This document shows, piece by piece, positions 36,590 to 45,291 of a DNA stretch of 64,000 nt. Both the position numbers and the translations under genes were made by a program. Numbering within the stretch: the stretch's first letter is position 1; each line of letters opens with the position of its first letter. The DNA lies in the NCBI RefSeq assembly GCF_014653215.1, contig NZ_BNAI01000003.1, forward strand, positions 248,001 through 312,000, written 5' to 3'. Under the pieces are notes generated by a model. That model ran no database searches, was not told the DNA's origin, and saw nothing but the letters and a program-made list of their open reading frames with translations. This DNA is from Pseudolysinimonas yzui. Lineage in GTDB: Bacteria; Actinomycetota; Actinomycetes; Actinomycetales; Microbacteriaceae.

Positions 36590-37516
36590 CTACGGGGCGA
36601 CTGCCGGCGTGCCCGCAGCCAGTGCGGCCACGATGGTCTCCCGCACCCACGCGTGAGCGGGGTCGTGGGTGTGCGCGGGGTGCCACCACAGTCGCTGGAT
36701 CAGCTCGACCGCCGGGAACGGGGTCGGGATGGCGACGGTCTCGGTCACCGCTCCCAGCCGATCGACGAGCCGCCGGGGAACGACCCCGATGAGATCCGTT
36801 CCGGCGACGATCGGCGGGATGGGCAGCATCGACGAGGTCGTGACCCGCACGTCGAAGGTGAGATCGAGTTCTCTCATCCGACGCTCCGGCGGCGGGACGA
36901 TCGTGCGACCGAAGTCGCACCGCACGTGGGGCAATCGCAGAAAGTCCTCCATCGAGATCTTCCCGGACTGCACGGCAGGGTTGTCGCGCGCGGCGACGAC
37001 GACGTACTCGTCCCGATACAACTCGACGCTCTCACCCTCGAACCCGATCCCGGCCGGGGCCACGATGAAGTCGTGAGCCAGCAGCTCGCGGTCGGCATCG
37101 AACGGGTCGGCCGGGATGCGCTTGAGGTCGAGTTTGACGCCCCGTGCGGCACGCAGGATCGTGAAGTAGGGGCGCAGCTCGAGCGCCGCGTCGTCGGTGA
37201 TCTGGAACGAGATCCGACGATCGGCGGCGTCGGGGTCGAAACCTCCGTCGATGCCGAGCGCCCGCTCGATCAGCGGAATCGTCACCTGCACTTGGGGCAG
37301 CAGTTGGCGAGCCAGCGGGGTCAGCTCGTAGTCGCGCCCGACGCGAACGAGGAGTTCGTCCTCGAACTGGGTGCGGAGGCGACCGAGAGCGGACGACATC
37401 GTCGACTGCCCGATGCCGATGCGCTCCCCCGCCCGTGTCACGTTCGCCTCTTCGAGAAGAGCACGGAGCGCGACCAGCAGATTGAGGTCTGGTTCGCCAC
37501 CGCTCACGCGATGCAT
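36590..37516 (-). CDS. LysR-family regulator, NodD/LinR-like
   Basis: A 308-residue LysR regulator. HTH with ANVTRAGERIGIGQSTMSSALGRLRTQFEDELLVR (about 22-57), preceded by the short NodD/LinR-type lead DLNLLVALRALL. The C-terminal domain ends with IQRLWWHPAHTHDPAHAWVRE, like its counterpart at 33607. ATG at 37516, 89 bases from the divergent extradiol dioxygenase, so it probably controls that gene and possibly the monooxygenase downstream of itself. Confidence 0.87.
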   Translation of the reverse strand: MHRVSGGEPDLNLLVALRALLEEANVTRAGERIGIGQSTMSSALGRLRTQFEDELLVRVGRDYELTPLARQLLPQVQVTIPLIERALGIDGGFDPDAADRRISFQITDDAALELRPYFTILRAARGVKLDLKRIPADPFDADRELLAHDFIVAPAGIGFEGESVELYRDEYVVVAARDNPAVQSGKISMEDFLRLPHVRCDFGRTIVPPPERRMRELDLTFDVRVTTSSMLPIPPIVAGTDLIGVVPRRLVDRLGAVTETVAIPTPFPAVELIQRLWWHPAHTHDPAHAWVRETIVAALAAGTPAVAP

Positions 37517-37605
37517 GGTATCCCGGCAATCGCTGGTCGGTCTCGAATCGCCCGTCGTACATTCAGGTCGGCGTGACACGCCACTGTCCTGATGAAAGGT
37601 CGACG

Positions 37606-38541
37606 ATGACTCAACGACTGGTCTCGCACCTGCGTTACGCGGCACTCGCAATGCCCAACTTCGACGAGGAACTCGAGTTCTTCACCCAGCACTGGGGCCT
37701 CACCGAAACGCACCGCGACGGGGACACCGCCTACCTGGCCGCCGAAGGTTCACCCGAGCCCTACATCGTGCGTCTTCGCCGCGACGACAAGCGCATCGAC
37801 CTGGTGTCGTTCGGCACGAAGGACCGCGAGGACCTGCTGAAGCTCGCGGACAAGCTTCGTGCCGAGGACGTCCAGTTCGTCCACGAACCGCGCGAGCTGA
37901 CCCAACCCGGCGGAGGTTTCGGATTCCGGGTCTTCGACGGAGACGGGCGAGTGCTCGAGTTCTCGACCGAGGTCACGCTTCGCGAATCTCGCAAGATCCG
38001 GGAACGCGAGCCGATTCCGGTGAAGTTGTCGCACACCGTCTTCAACTCGGCCAATCTCAACGAGAGCGCTCAGTGGTACGTCGATCACCTCGACTTCACC
38101 ATCTCGGATTCGCTCGTTCTGCCCGACGGCAGCGAGCTCATGCACTTCCTGCGCTGCAACTCGACGCATCACTCGATTGCGATCGCCAAGGGTCCCCACC
38201 ACTCGCTGCACCACATGTCGTTCGAGATGCGCGGCATCGAGGAGTGGATGCGCGGTGCCGGCAAGATCCTCCGGGCCGGAACGCGCATGATCTGGGGACC
38301 GGGCCGTCACAACGCAGGCGACAACACCTTCGCGTACTTCCTGTCACCCGCGAAGAACACGATCGAGTACACGACCGAGCTGCAGATCCTCGACGAGGAC
38401 ACCTGGCACCCGTCTCGCCTCGACATCAGCCAACTGTCGACCCAGGATCAGTGGGGGACGGCATCCGAGATGAGCGAGCTCATCGCCCGGGAATCGTTCA
38501 ACGACATCGACAAGGGCCTCTTCGTGGCCCCGCCGGTCTAG
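37606..38541 (+). CDS. Extradiol ring-cleavage dioxygenase, VOC fold (copy A)
   Basis: A 311-residue type I extradiol dioxygenase with two VOC domains (about 5-125 and 138-260). The Fe(II) ligands expected of the family are visible in domain 2: His143 (KLSHTVF), His202 or His203 (SLHHMSFEM) and Glu254 (TIEYTTEL); His235 and Tyr256 fill the usual second-sphere places. It should cleave a catechol-like ring next to its two hydroxyls. ATG at 37606 with AAAGG 6 bases upstream. First of a plus-strand series with the RpiB-fold and MDR genes. Confidence 0.87.
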   Translation: MTQRLVSHLRYAALAMPNFDEELEFFTQHWGLTETHRDGDTAYLAAEGSPEPYIVRLRRDDKRIDLVSFGTKDREDLLKLADKLRAEDVQFVHEPRELTQPGGGFGFRVFDGDGRVLEFSTEVTLRESRKIREREPIPVKLSHTVFNSANLNESAQWYVDHLDFTISDSLVLPDGSELMHFLRCNSTHHSIAIAKGPHHSLHHMSFEMRGIEEWMRGAGKILRAGTRMIWGPGRHNAGDNTFAYFLSPAKNTIEYTTELQILDEDTWHPSRLDISQLSTQDQWGTASEMSELIARESFNDIDKGLFVAPPV

Positions 38542-38572
38542 CCACCCCCGCCACTTCTGGGAGTCTGAGAAC

Positions 38573-39097
38573 ATGCGCATTCACCTCGCCGCCAACTTCG
38601 GCGGATATGCCCTCGCCCGGGCGCTCGAAGCGCGCGCGATCGCTGCCGGTCATGACGTCGTCTGGCACGGTTCAGCCGAGCCCGATCCCGACGACGACTA
38701 CCCCATCTACGCGGTGCGCGTCGGGAAGGCAGTCGTCGAAGATCAGGATGCCGCCGTCGACGCTTTCGGGGTGCTCGTCGTCGACGACGTTCTGGCCGGC
38801 GTTGTGGCCGCCAACAAGGTCAACGGTGCTCGCGCCGTCCACGCACCGTCGTCGGCCGTCGCGATAGCCGCTCGTCGCGGCGTCGATGCCAACGTGCTCG
38901 TCCTCGAAGACATCGCGTATGAGCCGTCGGCCTGGGAGGCCCTCGCGGTGTTCATGTCGACGAGCATGGAGCACAAGGTCGCGCCCGCTCGGCGCATCCT
39001 GCAGATCGAGGAATACGAGAACTCGGGCACGATCGAGGGGTGGGCGATTCAGCTGCACCCCGTGCAGGAGTCACGCGTCTACCCGCCGGAATCCTGA
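38573..39097 (+). CDS. RpiB/LacAB-fold protein lacking the isomerase active site
   Basis: A 174-residue protein aligned over its length with ribose-5-phosphate isomerase B: GHDVVWHG, DDYPIYAVRVGKAVV, AANKVNGARAVHA and ANVLVLEDIA all match family landmarks. The catalytic residues do not. The N-terminal Asp-His pair is Asn8-Phe9, the catalytic Cys position is Val70 and the following Thr is Asp72. The fold is thus kept but isomerase chemistry cannot be. It is 31 bases behind the dioxygenase, and 12 bases ahead of the MDR gene, so it belongs to the ring-cleavage operon. Role unknown. Confidence 0.8.
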   Translation: MRIHLAANFGGYALARALEARAIAAGHDVVWHGSAEPDPDDDYPIYAVRVGKAVVEDQDAAVDAFGVLVVDDVLAGVVAANKVNGARAVHAPSSAVAIAARRGVDANVLVLEDIAYEPSAWEALAVFMSTSMEHKVAPARRILQIEEYENSGTIEGWAIQLHPVQESRVYPPES

Positions 39098-39109
39098 CAT
39101 CACTCCGGG

Positions 39110-40024
39110 ATGAGTCACGCAGCGCTGTACCACCGCACGGGGACACCCGACGTCCTCGTCGTCGAGGACGTCGGCGACATCGAGCCGGGTGCCGGTGAAG
39201 TCGCCGTCCGGGTGCGGGCGGCCGGTCTGAATCCCGTCGACGCGAAGCTGCGGAGCGGATTCATCCCGTCGGATGCCCCGTTCCCCCGCCGCATCGGCTC
39301 CGACCTCGCCGGAACGGTCGAGGCCGTCGGCCCGGGGGCCGCGTACGCCGACGGCACGCCGATCGCGGTCGGCGACGAGGTCTTCGGGCGCGCGGCGGGT
39401 TCGATCGCCGAGCGCGTCGTCGCGCTCGCCTCCGAGCTCGCCCGGCGACCCGAGCGATTGGCAGGAGAGGTGGCCGGCGGACTGAACGTGGCGGGCCTCA
39501 CCGCGGTGTCGTGTCTTGCGACCGCGCCGATCGGGCCGGGTGACACGGTGCTCGTCGGCGGAGCCACCGGAGCCGTGGGCCTCCTCGTGTGCCAGTTGGC
39601 GCGGGCGGAGGGCGCGACGGTCTTCGGCACTGCAGCGCCGCGGAACCACGACTTCCTCCGCGCAATCGGGGTCCAGCCCGTCGCGTACGGCGCCGGACTC
39701 GCGGAGCGGGTCGCCCCGCTCGGCCGCGTCACGGCGGTGATCGACTGCCACGGTCGGGAGGCGCTCGACGCGGGCGTCGCCCTCGGGGTGCCGGTCGACC
39801 GCATGGTGGCGATCGCCGCCTACGCCGCGCTCGACGAGCTCGGCGTTCTCAACGTCGAGCGGGCCGCCCGCACGACCGCCAACCTCGCGAAACTGGGCGA
39901 GGCGATCGCGGACGGCCGACTCGTCTTCCCGGTGGCTGCCACGTTTACCCTCGACGAGGTCGCCGCCGCGTTCCGCGCGCTCGAGTCCTCCCACCAGCCG
40001 GGCAAGATCGTCCTGCTGCCCTGA
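39110..40024 (+). CDS. Medium-chain dehydrogenase/reductase (quinone-oxidoreductase-like)
   Basis: A 304-residue MDR protein, probably zinc-free. N-terminal GroES-like domain (about 1-120, with AAGLNPVDAKLRSG and GSDLAGTVEAVGPG), then a Rossmann domain with VLVGGATGAVGLLVCQLA (about 144-161) for NADPH. No structural zinc Cys cluster is seen. It may reduce an enone or quinone intermediate of the pathway. It converges on the aldehyde dehydrogenase gene with 13 bases between the stops. Confidence 0.85.
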   Translation: MSHAALYHRTGTPDVLVVEDVGDIEPGAGEVAVRVRAAGLNPVDAKLRSGFIPSDAPFPRRIGSDLAGTVEAVGPGAAYADGTPIAVGDEVFGRAAGSIAERVVALASELARRPERLAGEVAGGLNVAGLTAVSCLATAPIGPGDTVLVGGATGAVGLLVCQLARAEGATVFGTAAPRNHDFLRAIGVQPVAYGAGLAERVAPLGRVTAVIDCHGREALDAGVALGVPVDRMVAIAAYAALDELGVLNVERAARTTANLAKLGEAIADGRLVFPVAATFTLDEVAAAFRALESSHQPGKIVLLP

Positions 40025-40037
40025 GTGGCGGCGACCG

Positions 40038-41414
40038 TCAGCCTTTCCAGATGGTCTTGAGGTTGCAGAACTCGCGGATGCCGGCGGCGGCGAGCTCCCG
40101 CCCGACACCGGAATCCTTCACGCCGCCGAAAGGCAGCTCCGGGTACGAGATCGTCATTCCGTTCACGAACACCGCACCGGCGTCGAGGTTCTGGATGAAC
40201 CACTCCTCGTCGTCGGCATCGTTCGTCCAGACCGCGGAGCTGAGGCCGAAGGTGGTGCCGTTGGCGATCGCCAGCGCCTCCTCGCGGTCGGCGACCCGGT
40301 AGACCGAGGCCACCGGGCCGAAGGCCTCCTCCCGGTAGATCCGCATCGCCGGGGTGATGCCGTCGAGCACCGTCGGCGTATAGAACCATCCCGCGCGGTC
40401 CGGCACGGTGCCGCCGGTGACGGCGGTCGCGCCCTGGGCGACGGCATCCGCCACCAGCCCGGCGAGCTCGTCGCGGCCCGACCGGGTCGCGAGCGGACCG
40501 ACATCCGTCGTCTCGTCGAGCGGGTCGCCGACCGTGAGCGCCGCGACCTTCTCGGTGAAGAGGCGCACGAAGTCGTCGTAGACGTCGGTGTGCACGATGA
40601 ACCGTTTCGCGGCGATGCACGACTGACCGTTGTTCTGGTTCCGCGCCGTGACGGCGACGGTTGCGGCCTTCTCGAGGTCGGCGCTCGGCAGCACGATGAA
40701 GGGGTCGGACCCCCCGAGTTCGAGAACGACGTGTTTCACCTCGGAGCCGGCGATCGACCCGAGGGAACGTCCGGCGGGTTCGGAGCCGGTCAGCGTCGCG
40801 GCCTTGACGCGGGGGTCGCGGAGCACGCGCTCGACCCCGGATGCCGGAATGAGCAGAGTGTGGAAGGCGCCGGTCGGGAAGCCGCCGCGCTCGAAGAGCG
40901 TGTCGAGGTAGAGCGCCGACTGCGGCACGTTGGAGGCGTGCTTGAGCAGGCCCGTGTTGCCCGCCATCAGGGCCGGGGCAGCGAAGCGCAAGACTTGCCA
41001 GAGCGGGTAGTTCCAGGGCATGACCGCGAGCACGACACCGATCGGGGCGTATCGGGTGCCCGCCGCGGAGGCGTTGACCGCCGACGGATCGGCGAGCGCC
41101 TCGGGTGCCAGGAACTCTTCGGCGTGATCGGCGTAGAAGCGCATGCCCTTCGCGCTCTTGCGCACCTCGGCGCGAGCCCCCGCGATCGGGCGGCCCATCT
41201 CGATCGTGATGAGACGCGCGAGCTCCTCGACCTCGTCGTCGAGTAGCTGGGCCGCGGCCCGCATCCACTCCGCGCGCTGGGCGAACGTCGTCGCGCGCAG
41301 GGCGTGGAATGCGGCGTCCGCGGCTGCGATCCGGCGCTCCACCTCGGCGTCGCTGTGGGGCTCGAACGTCTGCTCGGTCTCGCCCGTGAACGGGTTGATC
41401 GTCGCGATGGCCAT
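40038..41414 (-). CDS. NAD(P)-dependent aldehyde dehydrogenase, succinate-semialdehyde-dehydrogenase-like
   Basis: A 458-residue aldehyde dehydrogenase. The oxyanion Asn is at 134 (MPWNYPLWQ), the general base Glu232 in LELGGSDPFI, and the nucleophile Cys266 in NNGQSCIAAKRF. The NQNNGQSC surroundings are typical of the GabD1/Sad-like branch that oxidises succinate semialdehyde and related short aldehydes. GAGGAG precedes the ATG. Divergent from a GntR gene (127-base gap); as last step it would turn an aldehyde from the pathway into an acid. Confidence 0.88.
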   Translation of the reverse strand: MAIATINPFTGETEQTFEPHSDAEVERRIAAADAAFHALRATTFAQRAEWMRAAAQLLDDEVEELARLITIEMGRPIAGARAEVRKSAKGMRFYADHAEEFLAPEALADPSAVNASAAGTRYAPIGVVLAVMPWNYPLWQVLRFAAPALMAGNTGLLKHASNVPQSALYLDTLFERGGFPTGAFHTLLIPASGVERVLRDPRVKAATLTGSEPAGRSLGSIAGSEVKHVVLELGGSDPFIVLPSADLEKAATVAVTARNQNNGQSCIAAKRFIVHTDVYDDFVRLFTEKVAALTVGDPLDETTDVGPLATRSGRDELAGLVADAVAQGATAVTGGTVPDRAGWFYTPTVLDGITPAMRIYREEAFGPVASVYRVADREEALAIANGTTFGLSSAVWTNDADDEEWFIQNLDAGAVFVNGMTISYPELPFGGVKDSGVGRELAAAGIREFCNLKTIWKG

Positions 41415-41520
41415 GCGCTGCTCCTCGTCGAGTGAAGAAGTGACTCGACGAGACTACGTGGCGCGAAGGGGCGCCACAGCCGATAGCTGGCATACCCGCT
41501 GCGCTCTCGTCACGACGCTC

Positions 41521-41534
41521 GATATTTGATATTC
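41521..41534. promoter_or_regulatory. AT-rich dyad, candidate GntR operator
   Basis: GATATTTGATATTC contains ATAT-TTG-ATAT and lies 7 bases before the GntR start codon, in the gap shared with the aldehyde dehydrogenase gene. It stands out from the GC-rich surroundings. It may be an autoregulatory site, a -10 region, or both. Confidence 0.4.
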
Positions 41535-41541
41535 CTGGCAG

Positions 41542-42249
41542 ATGACCATTCACCGCCCGGCCCGCATGGCCGATCAGGTCACCCGCGTCCTGCGCGATCG
41601 GATCGTCGACGGCACCCTTCCCGCGGGCTCCCGCATCGATATCGGCGAGACCGCGAACGAACTCGGTGTCAGCCCGACGCCCGTGCGCGAGGCGCTCGTG
41701 CAGCTCGAGTCGCTCGGACTGCTGACCCGCGAGCCGTACCGCGGCGCCGTCGTCGTGGGCATCGACCTGAACCGCCTCGAGGAGGTCACGGCGCTCCGCA
41801 TCGACCTCGAGGGTCGTGCCGCCGAACTCGGCGTCCCGCGGCTCAGTGACGCCGACCTCGAACGGATGCGGGAGGTGCTCGGGCAGCTGGAACGCGGCTC
41901 CGACGACGCGGCCTTCTCGTTGGGACTGTTCAACGAACTCAACCGCGAGTTCCACTCGGTGATCTATCGCGCGAGCGATTCGCCGACCCTCGTGCGACTC
42001 ATCGACCTGCTGGGCGCCGAAGCCGATCGCATGCGACTCCATGTCGACGTCCGCGCCCCGTTCGCTGAGGCGTTCCACCGGCAGATCCTCGCCGGCTGCG
42101 AGCGCCGGGACGCGCCCGCGGTGGCGGCCGCGACGCGCCAGCACCTCCTCGAGGCGTACATCGCGATGCGTCATGGCGACGACACGATCTCCCCCGGGAT
42201 CCTCGCGGATGTGCTCAGCAGCACCGGAACCGAGGCCCGCCATGGGTAG
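41542..42249 (+). CDS. GntR-family regulator, FCD type
   Basis: A 235-residue regulator with an N-terminal winged helix (about 8-75, with ELGVSPTPVREALVQLESLGL) and a C-terminal FCD domain (about 85-220) that binds small carboxylates, with His residues in the pattern NREFHSVIYR and QHLLEAY. It overlaps the next gene by eight bases and is divergent from the aldehyde dehydrogenase gene; it likely controls both sides. Confidence 0.88.
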   Translation: MTIHRPARMADQVTRVLRDRIVDGTLPAGSRIDIGETANELGVSPTPVREALVQLESLGLLTREPYRGAVVVGIDLNRLEEVTALRIDLEGRAAELGVPRLSDADLERMREVLGQLERGSDDAAFSLGLFNELNREFHSVIYRASDSPTLVRLIDLLGAEADRMRLHVDVRAPFAEAFHRQILAGCERRDAPAVAAATRQHLLEAYIAMRHGDDTISPGILADVLSSTGTEARHG

Positions 42250-43249
42250 CGAGGGATTCGTCGCAGAACCTGCGACCCGCTTTCTCACCGACAGCGATGT
42301 CGCGGCACTCGCCGACTGGGACAGCGCCATCGCGGCGTTGCGCGCCGCGTATGCGCGCGCGGACGAGCCCACCGCCACTCCGGAACGGTCGGTGGCCGTG
42401 ACGGCGACGGGGTGGCAGCGCACGATGCCGTCGGCGCCACCAGGTGCACGGTTCGCGGGATCGAAGACGATCACCGCGTCGATCGCGACCGGCCTCGTGA
42501 GCTACCTGATCACCCTCTTCGACCAGAACGACGCTCGCCTCGCTGCGCTGATCGACGGCAACCGCCTCACGGGCATCCGCACGGCGGCGACCGCCGCCGC
42601 CGCGCTCACGGCTCTCCTGCCGCGCCAGCCGATCGTCGCCGCCGTGGTGGGATCCGGGTTCGAAGCCCGCGCTCAGGTGCGGGCGGCATCGCGCGTCGCC
42701 GATCTCTCCTCGGTGCGGGTCAGCAGCCCCACCGCCGCCAACCGGGAGCGCTTCGCGACCGAGCTCGCGGCCGAGCTGGGACTCCCCGTCGTCGCCGTCG
42801 ACTCCGCCGAAGCGGCGGTGCGAGACGCCGATCTCGTGCTGTGCGCCGCACGCTCGCGCGACGAGACCCCGACCGTGTTCGCCGAATGGGTCGCCGACGA
42901 CGCGACGATCGTCTCGGTCGGCTCGACGACCCCCGCCCAGAGGGAACTCGACCCGGCGCTCATCGGCCGAGCCGGCCTCGTCGTCGCCGATGCCCTCGCC
43001 GAGGTGCTGCACGACTCGGGCGACATGATCGCGGCGCGCGCCGCGGGGTTCGATCCCGACGTGGTCACGGTGTCCCTCCACGACCTCCTCGGCGGCCGCG
43101 TGTGCCGGCCGGCGTCGGGGATCGCCATCTACAAGTCCACCGGCTCGGGATTCCAAGACCTCGTGATCGCCGAACTGCTCTACGAGCGCGCCGTCGAACG
43201 GGGCCTCGGCACACCGCTCCCGGTCGGCATCCTCACCATCCGCAAGTAA
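42242..43249 (+). CDS. Ornithine cyclodeaminase/mu-crystallin family protein
   Basis: A 335-residue NAD(P)-binding protein of the OCD/mu-crystallin family. The substrate region RFAGSKTITA (about 77-87, Lys) and GNRLTGIRTAATAAAAL (about 108-125), and the Rossmann motif VVGSGFEARAQVRA (about 136-149) are present. Family members deaminate amino acids or reduce cyclic imines, or bind metabolites. Its ATG overlaps the GntR stop region by eight bases. In a pathway with a nitrogen ring it could handle an imino or amino acid (inference). Confidence 0.83.
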   Translation: MGSEGFVAEPATRFLTDSDVAALADWDSAIAALRAAYARADEPTATPERSVAVTATGWQRTMPSAPPGARFAGSKTITASIATGLVSYLITLFDQNDARLAALIDGNRLTGIRTAATAAAALTALLPRQPIVAAVVGSGFEARAQVRAASRVADLSSVRVSSPTAANRERFATELAAELGLPVVAVDSAEAAVRDADLVLCAARSRDETPTVFAEWVADDATIVSVGSTTPAQRELDPALIGRAGLVVADALAEVLHDSGDMIAARAAGFDPDVVTVSLHDLLGGRVCRPASGIAIYKSTGSGFQDLVIAELLYERAVERGLGTPLPVGILTIRK

Positions 43250-43281
43250 CCCACCTCACCGACACGACCCCAGGAAGAACC

Positions 43282-44301
43282 ATGGCCAGCTACCAGAAGT
43301 CCGAGGCCCGCGAGTGGGCGCGGGAGCGCCTCATCGGTGCCGTCAACTGCACGATCCCGTCGTTCACCACCGACCTCACCGCGATCAACGAGACCGGCAT
43401 CCGGCACGACATCCAGCTGGCGAAGGAGCACGGCTTCCTCGGCACCCTCGGCGTCTCGGAGGTCAGCATCACCCTGCCCGAGTACCTCGAATTCCTCGCG
43501 ATCTCGAAAGACGAGGGTGGCGACGGCTTCGTCGTCGTTCATCACGCGAGCTGGAGCACTCTCGAGCAGAACATCGAGGCCGTCAGGGGCGCGGAGGCGG
43601 CGGGGGCCGACCTCGTTCTGCTGTCCTACCCGCCGAACTTCTACCCGCAGAGCGAGCAGGAGATCTACGACTACACGAAGGCGGTCTGCGACGCGACGAA
43701 TCTCGCGGTGATCCTCTTCCCGATGCTCCTCTGGGGATTCAGCCAGCGCATCCACCCCTCCGACATCCCGACGCGCCTCATCCGCCGACTCCTCGACGAC
43801 GTGCCGAACATCGCCGTCATCAAAGCCGAGGGCGGCTTCCCGAGCATCATGGGGATCATCGAAGCCCACCGGGTGTTCGGCGACGAGGTCGTCATCTCCT
43901 GCCCGATCGAGGGCGAGCTGCTGCCGCTCGGCCAGCTCATCCCGATTCAGCTCTCGGCGACGAGCGACCACGAGTTCTGGGGTGCGACGATTCCGCAGGC
44001 GATGAGACTGCTGGACGACGGCAGGTTCGCCGAGGTCACCGAGCTCTACTGGAAGATGCACCCGGCGAGAAAGGCGAAGGCCGCGATCGCACAGCAACTG
44101 AACGGTGGAGCATTCATCAACCGGCAGCTCTGGAAGTTCCAGGGCTGGCTGCAGGGCTACAACGGCGGGCCGTTGCGTCTGCCCACCCAGCGCATCCACG
44201 ACCCGCAGATGGGCGCGCTCAAGAAGGGGCTCATCGACTCCGGGTACGAGCCGACGAGCGATCCGTTCAGCGCCTTCTTCGTGGGGCGCAACCCCGTCTG
44301 A
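43282..44301 (+). CDS. DHDPS/NAL-family aldolase or hydratase-aldolase
   Basis: A 339-residue TIM-barrel Schiff-base enzyme. The catalytic Lys is Lys181 in NIAVIKAEGG. The usual GTTGE loop is altered (GTLGVSEVSIT, about 54-64), and the acid/base Tyr of DapA and NanA falls on Phe147 (VILFPML). Closest known roles are aldolases cleaving pyruvate-type products, for example hydratase-aldolases of aromatic pathways, but the substrate is unknown. ATG at 43282 with CAGGAAG upstream. Follows the OCD-like gene by 32 bases. Confidence 0.8.
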   Translation: MASYQKSEAREWARERLIGAVNCTIPSFTTDLTAINETGIRHDIQLAKEHGFLGTLGVSEVSITLPEYLEFLAISKDEGGDGFVVVHHASWSTLEQNIEAVRGAEAAGADLVLLSYPPNFYPQSEQEIYDYTKAVCDATNLAVILFPMLLWGFSQRIHPSDIPTRLIRRLLDDVPNIAVIKAEGGFPSIMGIIEAHRVFGDEVVISCPIEGELLPLGQLIPIQLSATSDHEFWGATIPQAMRLLDDGRFAEVTELYWKMHPARKAKAAIAQQLNGGAFINRQLWKFQGWLQGYNGGPLRLPTQRIHDPQMGALKKGLIDSGYEPTSDPFSAFFVGRNPV

Positions 44302-44385
44302 TCCGATGCCTCCCATGCGCAAGAGCCCTGCCGCGGCGGGCGCGACGTGATTCAGGATGGGGCAACGAGCAAAGGAGCCGCCGCG

Positions 44386-45153
44386 ATGCGATTCGTCGAC
44401 CTGTCCATGCCCCTCGACGATGTGACCCCCGTCGACCCGGCCTTCCTCAGACCGAAGATCGAATACAAGAACCACCTCGACACCGTCGAGGAGATGCGCG
44501 CGATGTACGGCATCCGGCCCGACCAGCTTCCGGAAGGTCAAGGCCTCGCGGCTGAGAACCTCACCCTCACGACGCACTCCGGAACCCACGTCGACGCCCC
44601 CTGGCACTACCACCCGACGATGAACAACGGCGAGCGCGCCTGGACGATCGACGAGGTTCCGCTCGACTGGTTCTTCCGCCCCGGCGTGAAACTCGACCTG
44701 CGCCACCTCCCCAGCGGTCACCTCGTGACACCCGCCGAGATCGATGCCGCTCTCGCCGAGATCGGGCACGAGTTGCAGCCTCTCGATATCGTGCTCGTCC
44801 ATACGGTCGCGGCGGATGCCTACGGCCGCGACGACTACATCGATACGGGGATCGGGTTCGGCCGCGAGGCGACCCTGCACCTCACCGGCAAGGGGGTGCG
44901 CGTGGTCGGCACGGACGCCTGGAGTTGGGACCTGCCGGTGAGCCTCAACCGGCAGCTCTTCGAGCAGACCGGCGACCCGTCGGTCGTCTGGGAAGGCCAC
45001 AAGGCCGGCGCCGAGGTGGGGTACTGCCAGATCGAGAAGCTGCAGAACCTCGGCGACCTGCCCGCCACGGGCTTCACCGTCGCGTGCTTCCCCGCAAAGG
45101 TGCGGGGCGCATCCGCGGGGTGGACCCGAGCCGTCGCGATCTTCGACCACTGA
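44386..45153 (+). CDS. Metal-dependent cyclase-family hydrolase (kynurenine-formamidase-like)
   Basis: A 255-residue member of the cyclase (Pfam Cyclase) family. It has the metal motif HxGTHxDxPxH: His64, His68, Asp70 and His74, with additional ligands expected from the His/Glu pairs downstream. The family includes kynurenine formamidase, isatin hydrolase and related amidases that open amide or lactam bonds. ATG at 44386 is preceded by AAAGGAG; earlier starts lack one. It is followed after 138 bases by the alpha/beta hydrolase gene. Confidence 0.85.
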   Translation: MRFVDLSMPLDDVTPVDPAFLRPKIEYKNHLDTVEEMRAMYGIRPDQLPEGQGLAAENLTLTTHSGTHVDAPWHYHPTMNNGERAWTIDEVPLDWFFRPGVKLDLRHLPSGHLVTPAEIDAALAEIGHELQPLDIVLVHTVAADAYGRDDYIDTGIGFGREATLHLTGKGVRVVGTDAWSWDLPVSLNRQLFEQTGDPSVVWEGHKAGAEVGYCQIEKLQNLGDLPATGFTVACFPAKVRGASAGWTRAVAIFDH

Positions 45154-45291
45154 CCCGACTCGACCCGATCCGCGTATCAGCGAGAGCGATGACGGGGATC
45201 GGCAGGACCACCTTCCACCCTGAGGCCTCGCCTCCGTAGCGTGTGAACGCGCGACGGTGCGAGCCGCGACGCAGCGAGCGGAGATCCCACA

